A stretch of DNA of 40,925 nt, taken from Mycolicibacterium agri (GTDB taxonomy: Bacteria; Actinomycetota; Actinomycetes; Mycobacteriales; Mycobacteriaceae). Below are positions 22,549-31,255 of the stretch, in pieces. The notes below the pieces were generated by a model that ran no database searches, had not been told where the DNA came from, and was given only the letters and a program-made list of their open reading frames with translations. A program made the translations under genes and the position numbers. The stretch spans positions 1 through 40,925 of the forward strand of contig NZ_PDCP01000049.1 in the NCBI RefSeq assembly GCF_002553505.1, in the 5' to 3' direction. The first letter of the stretch is position 1; each line of letters opens with the position of its first letter.

Positions 22549-23934
22549 ATGATGCCTTCGGTGTACGGTGCGCTGGTGGCGGCACCAGAGACCATCCGTA
22601 CCGGCCTGCTGAACCTGTTCCGTCCGCGCACCTCACCGCCCGGTGTGGCAACGGTGCTGCGGTCGATTCTGTGGCCCCTGGCGATCCTGTTCATCATCCA
22701 CCGCAGCTACGTCCTGGCCACCAACGGCTACATCACCGACGACTACGGCCCGGTCTACCGCGCCGTGATCAACCTGAAGATGGGCTGGGACATCTACAAC
22801 GAACACCTCAACTACGTCGACCCGCACTACCTGTACCCGCCGGGCGGCACACTGTTGATGGCGCCGTTCGGCTACCTGCCGGTGGACGCGTCGCGGTACT
22901 GGTTCATCACGTTCAACACCATCGCGATCGTGATCGGCGCCTACCTGCTGGTGCGGCTGTTCAACTACACGTTCACCTCGGTGGCCTTCCCCGCGTTGCT
23001 GGTCGCGATGTTCTGCACCGAAAGCGTGATCAACACACTGGTTTTCGGCAACATCAACGGCTGCGTGTTCCTGGCCGAGATGCTGTTCCTCCGGTGGCTG
23101 CTGGACGGCAGGACCAGCCACCAGTGGTGGGCCGGGGCGGCGATCGGGCTGTCGCTGGTGGTCAAACCCGTGCTGGGTCCGCTGCTGTTGCTGCCGCTGC
23201 TCAACCGGCAGTGGCGCGCCCTGGTCACCGCCGCGGCGGTGCCGCTGTTCTTCAACGCCGCAGCGGTTTTCAGCCCGATCGAGCGGTTCCGTGTGAAAGA
23301 CCCGATGGGCTTCGTCACCAATACGCTGCCCTACATCTTCTCGATCCGCGACTACTTCAACAGCTCGATCCAGGGCAACGGCGTGTACTACGGGCTGCCG
23401 ATGTGGCTGATCTGGTCGCTGCGCATCCTATTCGCCGCGCTCGCGGTGGTCAGCCTGTGGCTGCTGTACAAGTACTACCGCAAGCGCGACCCGCTGTTCT
23501 GGATGGCGACGTCGTCGGGTGTACTGCTGATCGCATCGTTTTTGGTGCTGTCGCTGGGCCAGGGCTACTACTCGATGATGCTGTTCCCGTTCCTGATGAC
23601 GGTCGTGCTGCGCAACTCGGTGATCCGCAACTGGCCGGCCTGGGTGGCGGTCTACGGCTTCATGAGCGCCGACAAATGGCTGCTGGGCCACTGGCCGACG
23701 ACGGGGCGCGCGCTGGAGTACCTGCGGGTGACCTACGGCTGGTCGCTGATGCTGATCGTGGTGTTCTGCGTGCTGTACTTCCGCTACCTGGACGCCAAAG
23801 CCGAGGGCAGGCTCGACAAGGGCATCGACCCGCCGTGGATGGCGGAACCCGACGCGAAGCCCGCACTCGAGGGGCAGGCCCGGCGACCCGAGGCGCTGGA
23901 CGCCGTCGAACCCAAATCGGTTCCGTCGCGCTAG
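22549..23934 (+). CDS. aftC: Alpha-(1->3)-arabinofuranosyltransferase AftC
   Basis: This 461-residue polytopic membrane protein is of the GT87 (GT-C) type. AftC adds alpha-1,3-linked arabinofuranose from decaprenyl-phospho-arabinose to make branches in arabinogalactan and lipoarabinomannan on the outer face of the plasma membrane. The first periplasmic loop carries the acidic motif ITDDYGPVYR (~64-73) expected of GT-C enzymes; about ten hydrophobic segments follow, for example YWFITFNTIAIVIGAYLLVR and LFFAGL-type stretches. The C-terminal ~50 residues are polar. It starts eight bases after the hydrolase lipoprotein stop (ATG 22549 or 22552), so the two are likely cotranscribed. Corresponds to Rv2673. 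Confidence 0.92.
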   Translation: MMPSVYGALVAAPETIRTGLLNLFRPRTSPPGVATVLRSILWPLAILFIIHRSYVLATNGYITDDYGPVYRAVINLKMGWDIYNEHLNYVDPHYLYPPGGTLLMAPFGYLPVDASRYWFITFNTIAIVIGAYLLVRLFNYTFTSVAFPALLVAMFCTESVINTLVFGNINGCVFLAEMLFLRWLLDGRTSHQWWAGAAIGLSLVVKPVLGPLLLLPLLNRQWRALVTAAAVPLFFNAAAVFSPIERFRVKDPMGFVTNTLPYIFSIRDYFNSSIQGNGVYYGLPMWLIWSLRILFAALAVVSLWLLYKYYRKRDPLFWMATSSGVLLIASFLVLSLGQGYYSMMLFPFLMTVVLRNSVIRNWPAWVAVYGFMSADKWLLGHWPTTGRALEYLRVTYGWSLMLIVVFCVLYFRYLDAKAEGRLDKGIDPPWMAEPDAKPALEGQARRPEALDAVEPKSVPSR

Positions 23935-23973
23935 CGGCCGCTGCCGTCCTGCGGCCAGGTAAGCCTTACTCGC

Positions 23974-24368
23974 ATGGTGATGGCCGGGCCAAAAAGCGCG
24001 ATCGCAGCGGCCGCCATTGGCCTGACAAGCGCGATTCCTGCTGCGGCGGAACCAAATGTGCTGCCCGTTGACGGACAGTGGGAGATCGTCCAAAGCAACG
24101 GCTTCAGGGTCTTTCTGAATCTTCACCAGGACGGCGGCAACATCACCGGCACCGCGAGGACGTCATCGGCGTCGTCGAACAACGTGACAGGCACGGTCGA
24201 TGACCACTCCATCCACCTCAGAATCCCGGAGGATCGATCGGCAATTACGGCGGCGAACTGACGCCCAACGAATTCTCGCTACCAGGCAACTACCTCAGCG
24301 GCAACACCTGCGACGAGGCGCACCCGGGCAGTTGCGCCACTTGGTATAGCGAAAAGAAATCGTTCTAG
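23974..24368 (+). pseudogene. Small secreted protein with single-base frameshift
   Basis: The frame starting at ATG 23974 encodes a signal peptide (GPKSAIAAAAIGLTSAIPAA) and a beta-rich domain (GQWEIVQSNGFRVFLNLHQD, NNVTGTVDDHSIHLRIP) but then stops at 24261 after an unlikely tail. From 24228 another frame continues the protein naturally: GGSIGNYGGELTPNEFSLPG, then YLSGNTCDEAHPGSCATWYS and EKKSF, stop at 24366-24368. One base appears to be missing between ATC (24223) and GGA (24228). The joined product would be ~131 residues with two Cys near the end. Unknown function. It may be a true mutation or a sequence error. Confidence 0.7.
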
Positions 24369-24437
24369 CGCTCGCGGATTCGACGGTCACACACCGATCA
24401 CCGCCTCTCCGCACGGCTCGTCGCGGCCCGACTGCGC

Positions 24438-24443
24438 TAGCGT
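24438..24443 (+). promoter_or_regulatory. Predicted -10 (TAGCGT) upstream of msrB
   Basis: TAGCGT is followed by GGAGGC and the ATG at 24450. The six-base spacing predicts a leaderless transcript; GGAGGC could also serve as a ribosome binding site for a longer mRNA. Confidence 0.5.
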
Positions 24444-24449
24444 GGAGGC

Positions 24450-24866
24450 ATGACCTCTCCACGGCCCAGAGTCGAACTCACCGACGACGAGTGGCGGCAG
24501 AAGCTGACGCCCGAGGAGTACGCGGTGCTGCGCCAGGCGGGCACCGAGCGTCCGTTCACCGGCGAGTACACCGACACCAAAACCGAAGGCGTGTACCAGT
24601 GTCGTGCCTGCGGCAACGAGCTGTTCCGCAGCACCGAGAAGTTCGAATCTCATTGCGGCTGGCCGTCCTTTTTCGACCCGGCGGACTCCGACGCGGTGAT
24701 CCTGCGGACCGACAATTCGTTGGGCATGACCCGCGTCGAGGTGTTGTGCGCCAACTGCCACAGCCATCTCGGCCACGTGTTCGAAGGCGAGGGCTACCCG
24801 ACCCCGACCGACAAGCGCTACTGCATCAACTCGATCTCGCTACGGCTGGTGCCTGCAGAGGCTTAG
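24450..24866 (+). CDS. msrB: Peptide methionine-R-sulfoxide reductase
   Basis: This 138-residue MsrB reduces the R epimer of methionine sulfoxide in proteins using thioredoxin. Zinc ligands are Cys51, Cys54 (CRAC), Cys100 and Cys103 (CANC); the catalytic cysteine is Cys125 (KRYCINS) and Cys69 in SHCGWPSFF is the usual resolving position. Length is normal for the family. Its 3' end overlaps the convergent GGDEF-EAL gene by about 40 bases. Corresponds to Rv2674. Confidence 0.96.
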   Translation: MTSPRPRVELTDDEWRQKLTPEEYAVLRQAGTERPFTGEYTDTKTEGVYQCRACGNELFRSTEKFESHCGWPSFFDPADSDAVILRTDNSLGMTRVEVLCANCHSHLGHVFEGEGYPTPTDKRYCINSISLRLVPAEA

Positions 24867-27198
24867 CGTCGAGCTGCAACCCCAGCCGCGATGCGCGGTT
24901 GGTCCGGCCGGAGGCGAGCATGTTCATCATCGCCGCGGCGCTGACCGGCGGGCTGTAGTAGAAGCCCTGCACCACCTCGCAGCCGAATTCGCGTAGCCGC
25001 TCGGCGGTTTCGACGTTCTCCACCCCTTCGGCCACGGTGGTGACGCCGAGCACGTGCGCGAGATCGACGACGCCGCGCACCACCGCCGCCGCGCGCGCGT
25101 CGGCGCGGATCGGCGCGATGAAATGGCGGTCGAGTTTCACCTCGTCGATGGCCAGCTCGCGCAGATACCGCAGCGCCGAGTAGCCGCTGCCAAAGTCGTC
25201 GATCGCGATCCGAATTCCCCTCTGCCGCAACCTCTCCAGCACCGAGCGGGTGCGGTCGATGTTGTCCAGCAGGAAGTCCTCGGTGATCTCGATCGTCAAA
25301 TCTTCCGGGCTGAGGTTGCGCGCCGCCAACTCGGAGGCGATATGGGTGGGCAGATCCAGATCGCCGAGCGAAGGCGCGAAGACGTTCACCGCGATCGGCA
25401 CGCCGATGCCTATCGAGTGCCACTCGGCCGCGTCGTCGAGAGCCTGGGTCAGCACGATGTCGGTCACCGCCCGCATCAGCCCGCGCTTGCGAACCAACGG
25501 CAGGAAGTGGGACGGCCCGAGCATGCCGCGCTTGGGATGCGGCCACCGCACCAGCGCCTCGACGCCGACGACGTCACCGGTGCGCAGGTCGAACTTGGGC
25601 TGGTAGTACACCGTCAGGTCACCGTGGTCGACCGCGTGCCGCAGTTCGCCGAGCAGACGCACCGCGGCGCCGCGTTCGCTCTTCTCGCTGGAATCGGTCG
25701 GCAGTTCGAACTCGTGCGGGTCGGCCAACGCCATGTCCGGCGTATAGGTGTGCAGGCCACCGGATTTCGAGCGCTTTGCCGAATACATCGCGACATCGGC
25801 CTGCTTGAGCAGCATGTCGGCCGACAGGTCCGGATTGGCGGCCGACGCCACCGCGAGCCCGACGCTGGGCCGCATCAGCAGCTGCTGGCCGTCGATGACG
25901 AAAGGCTCCTCGAACGCGGCGACCACGCGGTGGGCGACCAGGCGGCAGAGCTCGGGCAGCCCTTCCATCAGTACGGCGAACTCGTCGCCGCCGACCCGCG
26001 CCACGGTGTCGGAGGTGCGCACGCATCCCAGCAGCCGCTCGGCGGCCTGGACCAGCAGCGCGTCCCCCGCGGGATGCCCGAGGCTGTCGTTGACCAGCTT
26101 GAAGTCATCGAGGTCCATGGACAGCACCGCGACCGACTGGTTGTCGTTCTCGTGCACCTGCACCGCGTGCATCAGCCGGTCGTTGAACAGGTCGCGGTTG
26201 GCCAGGCCGGTCAGCGTGTCGCGCATCGCCTGGTCGGCGACCATCTTCAGCAGCTGCTGGTTCTGCCGCACCACGACGAACTGGCGGGCCATCACGGCAC
26301 CCATCAACAGCGCCGATGACAGGAAGATCGGCCCCAGTCCCGGCGTCGGCAGGTACGTCGGGATGCACACCAGAGCGGCAATGGTGATCGGAATGTAGGG
26401 CATCCACGTCGTCAACGGCGACGGCAACGGCGGCACCACGACTTCGGTCTGCGGCGCCGAGCGGCTGATCAGCGCGGCCACGCTGAACGTGAGAAATGCT
26501 GCGGCCCAACCGATGTCGGACAGGTAACCGCTGCGGTAGATGCCGTGCGCGGTGAGGTAGACGAAGGCGGTGTCCGAGACCGCCATCATCAGCACCCCGG
26601 CGGTCAGCAGGGCCAGCGTCTGACGCCGCCCGGTGCGGGCCCGGGTCAGCACCAGCAGCGCGACGGTGATGATCGCGATGTCGGCCAGCGGGTAGGTCAG
26701 CGACAGGGCCAGTTCGACAACGTCGGTGCCGCCCATGTTGTACACGGGCCGCAGCACGAACACCCAGCAGATCTCGAACAGCGCGCCGGCGACGATGACG
26801 CCGTCGAGCACGAAGCGGGTCCGGGAGTGCCGCGAGTAGCCGGCCGGGAAGAGCACCATCGCCAAGCCCGCGCCGATCGGGAAGAGCAGGTAGCCGAGAT
26901 CGGCCAGCGAGGGGAACGGCGGTTGGTCGTGGACCCGCGAGTACACGATCCAGAGCACTTCGCCGACGGCCCAGCCGGCCAACCCGACCGCCAGACAGAT
27001 CCATGCCCGACGCTGTCGGTCCCTGGCCGTCCAGGCGGCCAGCGCGCTACACGCGCAGGCGAACAGCGCCAAGGTGAGCAAGCCGAATTCGGCGACCGCG
27101 CTCGAGGTGGGGTAGCCGCCCCACTGTTGCATCAGGCTGAGCGCGAACAGTGCGCCGACCGCGACAGCGCCAACCCCCATCCACGCCGCTTTGGTCAC
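24826..27198 (-). CDS. Membrane-bound GGDEF-EAL cyclic-di-GMP enzyme
   Basis: This 790-residue protein makes and/or degrades c-di-GMP. Residues 1-310 hold about nine to ten transmembrane segments (a MASE-like sensor). Then DTLTGLANRDLFNDRL (~327-342) begins the GGDEF domain with intact RVGGDEFAVL (401-410); the EAL domain starts near 515 with intact EALVRW (547-552), EITEDFLLDN (~637-646), DDFGSGYSALRYL (667-679) and VAEGVE (722-727). Both active sites look catalytic. The GTG start at 27198 lies six bases after TAGCGT. M. tuberculosis has, as I recall, a methyltransferase (Rv2675c) at this position, so this is a lineage-specific insertion. The signal sensed is unknown. Confidence 0.93.
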   Translation of the reverse strand: MTKAAWMGVGAVAVGALFALSLMQQWGGYPTSSAVAEFGLLTLALFACACSALAAWTARDRQRRAWICLAVGLAGWAVGEVLWIVYSRVHDQPPFPSLADLGYLLFPIGAGLAMVLFPAGYSRHSRTRFVLDGVIVAGALFEICWVFVLRPVYNMGGTDVVELALSLTYPLADIAIITVALLVLTRARTGRRQTLALLTAGVLMMAVSDTAFVYLTAHGIYRSGYLSDIGWAAAFLTFSVAALISRSAPQTEVVVPPLPSPLTTWMPYIPITIAALVCIPTYLPTPGLGPIFLSSALLMGAVMARQFVVVRQNQQLLKMVADQAMRDTLTGLANRDLFNDRLMHAVQVHENDNQSVAVLSMDLDDFKLVNDSLGHPAGDALLVQAAERLLGCVRTSDTVARVGGDEFAVLMEGLPELCRLVAHRVVAAFEEPFVIDGQQLLMRPSVGLAVASAANPDLSADMLLKQADVAMYSAKRSKSGGLHTYTPDMALADPHEFELPTDSSEKSERGAAVRLLGELRHAVDHGDLTVYYQPKFDLRTGDVVGVEALVRWPHPKRGMLGPSHFLPLVRKRGLMRAVTDIVLTQALDDAAEWHSIGIGVPIAVNVFAPSLGDLDLPTHIASELAARNLSPEDLTIEITEDFLLDNIDRTRSVLERLRQRGIRIAIDDFGSGYSALRYLRELAIDEVKLDRHFIAPIRADARAAAVVRGVVDLAHVLGVTTVAEGVENVETAERLREFGCEVVQGFYYSPPVSAAAMMNMLASGRTNRASRLGLQLDAKPLQAPAVARSS

Positions 27199-27204
27199 CG
27201 CCCC

Positions 27205-27210
27205 ACGCTA
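27205..27210 (-). promoter_or_regulatory. Predicted -10 (TAGCGT) of leaderless GGDEF-EAL mRNA
   Basis: On the minus strand TAGCGT, six bases (GGGGCG), then the GTG at 27198. The ~190-bp gap to hemQ (27199-27388) shows nothing else recognisable. Confidence 0.5.
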
Positions 27211-27388
27211 GCAACAAATCGGCGCTCACGAAACCGTTAACAGCAAACAAGCGAATCGTTTGCCGCCATGTCGGCCGGTCACCTTTTTCGCAGCGATATC
27301 GCGGTGACAGCCTTCCCGGCCCGTTGCCGCAATTGACGCAGGTGTTGAACTCGGCGACCGTCGTGTATCGCCAGCAAACACAGGGGCC

Positions 27389-28084
27389 TCAGGGGAGCTT
27401 GTTGACGAGCTCCTCCACACCGACCCGCGGACCGGTGAAGAACGGGGTCTCCAACCGCACATGCCGCCGGGCGTCGGTGGCGCGCAAATCCCGCATGAGG
27501 TCGACGATGCGGTGCAGTTCGGGCGCCTCGAACGCCAGCACCCATTCGTAATCGCCGAGCGCGAACGCGGGCACGGTGTTGGCCCGCACGTCCTTGTAAC
27601 CGCGCGCGGCCATCCCGTGTTCGGCCAGCATGCGGCGGCGTTCGTCGTCGGGCAGCAGATACCACTCCAGCGACCGCACGAACGGATAGACGCAGATGTA
27701 GGCGCCGGGTTCCTCGCCTGCCAGAAACGCCGGGATATGGCTCTTGTTGAACTCGGCGGGCCGGTGCAGCGCAACCGTGCTCCACACCGGGGTGCAGGCC
27801 CGGCCCAGGGTGGTGGTGCGGCGGAAATCCGAATAGGTGGCCTGCAACGCCTCGACCCGTTCGGCGTGGGTCCAGATCATGAAGTCGGCGTCGGCGCGCA
27901 TCCCCGCGACGTCGTAGAGGCCGCGGACCACGACGCCGTTGTCCTCCTGCTGCTTGAGGAACGTCGCCGTCTCGTCGATGACGGCTTCCCGCTGGTCGCC
28001 GAGCTCCCCCTGCCGGACGGAGAACACCGAAAACATCAGGTAGCGAAGGGTCTCGTTGAGAGCGTCGTAATCGAGGCGGGCCAT
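27389..28084 (-). CDS. hemQ: Coproheme decarboxylase HemQ
   Basis: This 231-residue chlorite-dismutase-family protein performs the last step of the coproporphyrin-dependent haem pathway of actinobacteria, decarboxylating coprohaem III to haem b with peroxide. Key residues visible are Tyr133 in CVYPFVRS, the position of the catalytic tyrosine, and His156 in MLAEHGMAARGY, the proximal haem ligand. The distal Arg of true chlorite dismutases is not apparent. The gene starts four bases after the hemY stop, and hemE-hemY-hemQ form one tightly packed minus-strand operon. Corresponds to Rv2676c. Confidence 0.93.
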   Translation of the reverse strand: MARLDYDALNETLRYLMFSVFSVRQGELGDQREAVIDETATFLKQQEDNGVVVRGLYDVAGMRADADFMIWTHAERVEALQATYSDFRRTTTLGRACTPVWSTVALHRPAEFNKSHIPAFLAGEEPGAYICVYPFVRSLEWYLLPDDERRRMLAEHGMAARGYKDVRANTVPAFALGDYEWVLAFEAPELHRIVDLMRDLRATDARRHVRLETPFFTGPRVGVEELVNKLP

Positions 28085-28088
28085 GGTT

Positions 28089-29504
28089 CTATCGTGCCAC
28101 GCGCGGCCTGGCCAGCGTCGCCGCCGCCCGTGTGGCCGTGGCCACGCACGCGGGCACGCCGATACCGTCCAGGAAGGCGCCCGCCACCGCCAGCGTCGGC
28201 GGCAGGCCGGCCCGCATTTCGGCCACCAGATCGCCGTGTCCCGGCCCGTACTGCGGCATCGCGTCGATCCAGCGCTGCACCCGGCAGTCGAACGGCTCGT
28301 TGGTGACCCCGAAGACGGTGGCCAGGTCGTCGGCGGCCCACGCCAGCAGGTCGTCGTCGCCGACCCGGTGGGCGATGTCGTCGCCGAAACGGCCGTAGGA
28401 CAACCGCACCAGCTCGACGTTGCCGCGCGGCCCCCACTTGCGCGACGACAGCGTGATCGCCTTGGCGTTCAACCGTTCCGAGGTGGCCACCAACACACCG
28501 GAGCGGTTCGGCAGCGGGGTGCCGCCGGGCAGCGCGAGCGCCACCAACGCCGATGAGGCGACCGGGATCCGCCGCGCCGCGGCGGCGGTGCGCGGTGCGA
28601 CGCCCGCCACGATCCGCGCCAGGCAGGGCGCCGGAACGGCCAACAACACTCCGTCGGCGGGCCACTGGTTGCCCTCGTCGTCGACGACCAGCCAGCCTCC
28701 CCCGTCGTCCCGCCGCTCGACGCTTTCGACCGCGACCTGCGCCCAGCGGAATCCGGCCCGCTCGACGAGTTCGTCGACCAGCACCGCGTAGCCGCCGTCG
28801 ATCGCGCCGAAAACCGAACCCGGTCGCGGCGGCGGCAGCGCCGCGCGGGCCGCCTCTGTCAGGTTCGGCGCGCCCCGGTCCAGCGCCGCGGCCAGCATCG
28901 GGGCGGCCGCCCGCAACCCGATCGTGGTGGCCGAACCGGCGTACACGCCTGCCAGCATCGGGTCGACGGACCGGCTCACCACCTGCTCGCCGAACCGGTC
29001 ACCGACCAGCTGGGCGACCGCCGGGTCCGCGCCGGGCCGCCAGCTCAGCGGCCGGGTGGGCTCCTCGCGCAGTCGGGCGACCGTGGCCTCGTCGACGAGG
29101 CCCGCCACCGTCGACGGATCGGTCGGTATGCCATTGACGGTGTCGCGCGGCAACTCGTGCAGCCGGCCCTGGCTGTAGATCAGCGGCCGCGCGCCGGTGG
29201 TGCCGATCTGCCTGTCGGCCAGGCCGAGCTCGGTCAGAAGCGCGGGCACCTCGGGGCGTCGCGCGACGAAGGCCTCGGCGCCCAGGTCCATCGGCTGTCC
29301 CCCGACCAGCTCGGTGCGCAGCACCCCGCCGAGGCGGTCGGCCGGGTCGAAGACCGTGATGTCGGCGTCGTCGCCCAGCGTGACGCGCAACCGGTACGCG
29401 GCGACTAGACCCGAAATGCCGCCGCCGACAACGCAATACGCCGGCTTTTCCGCTCCTCGCGTGCGCGGCGTCTTCTCCGCTCCTCGCGTGCGCGGCGCAG
29501 TCAC
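28089..29504 (-). CDS. hemY: Coproporphyrinogen/protoporphyrinogen oxidase
   Basis: This 471-residue FAD enzyme of the HemY/CgoX type oxidises coproporphyrinogen III to coproporphyrin III in the Gram-positive haem pathway. The dinucleotide-binding motif is YCVVGGGISGLVAAYRL (~23-39), followed by DRLGGVLRTE, and the C-terminal FAD segment is VAGAFLDGIGVPACVATATR. I choose the GTG at 29504 because it overlaps the hemE stop by four bases (GTGA); the frame is open far upstream but only as a shadow of hemE. The first 20 residues contain a nine-residue repeat (APRTRGAEK, TPRTRGAEK) from a 27-bp tandem duplication. Corresponds to Rv2677c. Confidence 0.93.
   Translation of the reverse strand: MTAPRTRGAEKTPRTRGAEKPAYCVVGGGISGLVAAYRLRVTLGDDADITVFDPADRLGGVLRTELVGGQPMDLGAEAFVARRPEVPALLTELGLADRQIGTTGARPLIYSQGRLHELPRDTVNGIPTDPSTVAGLVDEATVARLREEPTRPLSWRPGADPAVAQLVGDRFGEQVVSRSVDPMLAGVYAGSATTIGLRAAAPMLAAALDRGAPNLTEAARAALPPPRPGSVFGAIDGGYAVLVDELVERAGFRWAQVAVESVERRDDGGGWLVVDDEGNQWPADGVLLAVPAPCLARIVAGVAPRTAAAARRIPVASSALVALALPGGTPLPNRSGVLVATSERLNAKAITLSSRKWGPRGNVELVRLSYGRFGDDIAHRVGDDDLLAWAADDLATVFGVTNEPFDCRVQRWIDAMPQYGPGHGDLVAEMRAGLPPTLAVAGAFLDGIGVPACVATATRAAATLARPRVAR
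29449..29497. repeat. 27-bp-period tandem repeat in 5' end of hemY
   Basis: A 22-bp unit containing CGCTCCTCGCGTGCGCGGCG occurs at 29449-29470 and again at 29476-29497, exactly 27 bp apart and therefore in frame. It duplicates nine residues of HemY before the FAD motif and would not disrupt the enzyme. Confidence 0.8.
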
Positions 29505-30580
29505 AGCGAGTGCACCAACGCCACGACTTCGGTGATGACGCCCGGATCGGTCGCGGGCAGCACACCGTGACCCAGATTGAAGATATGGCCCGCGGCGCCC
29601 GCGTCGACGGCGCGGCGTCCGTCCTCGACGACCGCGCGCGCTGCGCGCTTTGCGACCGCCATGCCCGCCAGCAGCACCACAGGGTCGAGGTTGCCCTGCA
29701 AAGCGGTGCCCGGCACCACGCGGGCGGCGGCGTCGGTCAGCGAGGTGCGCCAGTCCACGCCGACGACCGGGCTGGCGGCGGAGCTGACCGCCTCCGACAT
29801 CGCGCCGAGCAGCTCGGCGGTGCCCACGCCGAAGTGCGTCATCGGCACGCCGGTGTCGGCCAACGCCTGAAACACCCGTGTGCTGTGCGGCTGCACGTAG
29901 GTGCGGTAGTCGGCCAGCGACAACGTGCCTGCCCACGAGTCGAACATCTGGATCGCGTCCACCCCGGCGTCGAGCTGGACCCGCAGGAACGCGGTGGTGA
30001 TGTCGGCCAGCGCCGACATCAACGCGTGCCAGGTGTCGGGTTCGCCCAGCATCATCGCCTTGGTGCGCTCGTGGTGGCGGCTCGGACCGCCTTCGACGAG
30101 GTAGGACGCCAGCGTGAACGGGGCACCGGCGAATCCGATCAGCGGCACCTCGCCCAATTCGTGCACCAGCATCGTGACCGCGTCGGCGACCGGCGCGACC
30201 TGTTCTGCCGCAAGCGGTTTCAGCGCAGCGACGTCAGTGGCGTTGCGCACAGGATGCTCGATCACGGGTCCGACGTCGGGCACGATGTCGAGCTCGATAC
30301 CGGATGCGCGCAGCGGCACCACGATGTCGGAGAACAAGATCGCGGCGTCGACTCCGTGCCTGCGGACCGGCTGCAGGGTGATCTCGGTGATCAGCTCGGC
30401 GTCGAAGCACGCCTGCATCATGGTGTTCTCGGCGCGCAGCTCGCGGTATTCGGGCAGCGATCGGCCGGCCTGCCGCATGAACCACACCGGCACCCGGCTC
30501 GGCTTGCGGCCGCCAGCGGCCGCCAGGTAGGGCGACTCCGGCAGCTCACGACGGTTATTCATCGGCATCAATGCTGCCAT
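29501..30580 (-). CDS. hemE: Uroporphyrinogen decarboxylase
   Basis: This 359-residue enzyme decarboxylates the four acetate chains of uroporphyrinogen III to give coproporphyrinogen III, feeding HemY and HemQ encoded next in the operon. Signature motifs are VPVWFMRQAGRSLPEYREL (~30-48) and the substrate-site Asp in AAILFSDIVVPL; GFAGAPFTLASYLVEGG (~145-161) and FNLGHGVLPATDP near the end are also typical. The start is placed at ATG 30580 (MAALMPMNNRR), giving the usual length; the frame is open to 30730 through the divergent promoter region. It is divergent from the DUF3000 gene. M. tuberculosis has echA15 between these two genes; it is absent here. Confidence 0.95.
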   Translation of the reverse strand: MAALMPMNNRRELPESPYLAAAGGRKPSRVPVWFMRQAGRSLPEYRELRAENTMMQACFDAELITEITLQPVRRHGVDAAILFSDIVVPLRASGIELDIVPDVGPVIEHPVRNATDVAALKPLAAEQVAPVADAVTMLVHELGEVPLIGFAGAPFTLASYLVEGGPSRHHERTKAMMLGEPDTWHALMSALADITTAFLRVQLDAGVDAIQMFDSWAGTLSLADYRTYVQPHSTRVFQALADTGVPMTHFGVGTAELLGAMSEAVSSAASPVVGVDWRTSLTDAAARVVPGTALQGNLDPVVLLAGMAVAKRAARAVVEDGRRAVDAGAAGHIFNLGHGVLPATDPGVITEVVALVHSL

Positions 30581-30671
30581 GGCGCCCGGTTTACTGGCCG
30601 TTTGACGTCCGCAGACACTCGATACGGCGCGCCTGCGCACATACCCGGCCAGATGGTCTACCGTCAAGCCG

Positions 30672-31253
30672 GTGACCACCGCCGAACCGGCGCAGTTCCG
30701 GGAAGCGGTCGCGGCGATGAACGCTGCCACCGTTCGACCGGAAATCGAACTCGGCCCGATCCGGCCGCCGCAGCGGCTGGCGCCGTTCAGCTATGCCCTT
30801 GGTGCCGAGGTGCGCCATCCCGAATCCCCCATCGTTCCCGAGCAGTCCGAGGGCGACGCCTTCGGGCGGCTGATCCTGCTGCACGACCCCGACGGCGCCG
30901 AGGCATGGGACGGCACCATGCGCCTCGTCGCCTACATCCAGGCCGACCTGGACTCCAGCGAGGCGGTCGACCCGCTGCTGCCCGAGGTGGCCTGGAGCTG
31001 GCTGGTCGACGCGCTGGAAGAGCACACCCAGGACGTGACGGCGCTGGGCGGCACCGTCACCGCCACCACATCGGTGCGCTACGGCGACATCTCCGGCCCA
31101 CCACGTGCGCACCAGCTCGAACTGCGCGCATCATGGACGGCGACGACACTGGAGCTGGGCCCCCACGTGGCCGCGTTCTGTAAGGTGCTGGAGCACGCCG
31201 CAGGCCTGCCACCAGCAGGGGTGACCAGCCTGGGGTCGCGCACCCGAGCTTGA
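30672..31253 (+). CDS. DUF3000 family protein
   Basis: This 193-residue conserved actinobacterial protein (DUF3000, Rv2680-like) has unknown function. Segments such as QRLAPFSYALGAEV, FGRLILLHDPDGAEAWDGTM and LEDTVTATTS-like GGTVTATTSVRYGDIS give a mixed alpha/beta domain; no catalytic motif, signal peptide or membrane segment is seen. It is almost always found next to rnd, here with only two bases between its TGA and the rnd ATG, so a shared function in RNA metabolism is conceivable. The GTG start at 30672 lies seven bases after TACCGT, a leaderless-like arrangement. Confidence 0.9.
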   Translation: MTTAEPAQFREAVAAMNAATVRPEIELGPIRPPQRLAPFSYALGAEVRHPESPIVPEQSEGDAFGRLILLHDPDGAEAWDGTMRLVAYIQADLDSSEAVDPLLPEVAWSWLVDALEEHTQDVTALGGTVTATTSVRYGDISGPPRAHQLELRASWTATTLELGPHVAAFCKVLEHAAGLPPAGVTSLGSRTRA

Positions 31254-31255
31254 GA

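Noticed and set aside
22671..24071. 466-residue plus-strand frame across aftC
   Set aside because: Runs in another frame over aftC, whose translation is a clear membrane protein; the alternative is Arg/Pro/Gly-rich shadow sequence.
25054..26319. 421-residue plus-strand frame antisense to the GGDEF-EAL gene
   Set aside because: Antisense shadow; no motif and unlikely composition.
28089..29936. Longer version of HemY starting upstream at 29936
   Set aside because: The extra N-terminal ~144 residues are out-of-frame hemE sequence; GTG 29504 overlaps the hemE stop and starts just before the FAD motif.
29510..31183. 557-residue plus-strand frame antisense to hemE
   Set aside because: Antisense shadow of hemE that then runs out of frame through the DUF3000 gene; composition typical of GC-rich shadows.
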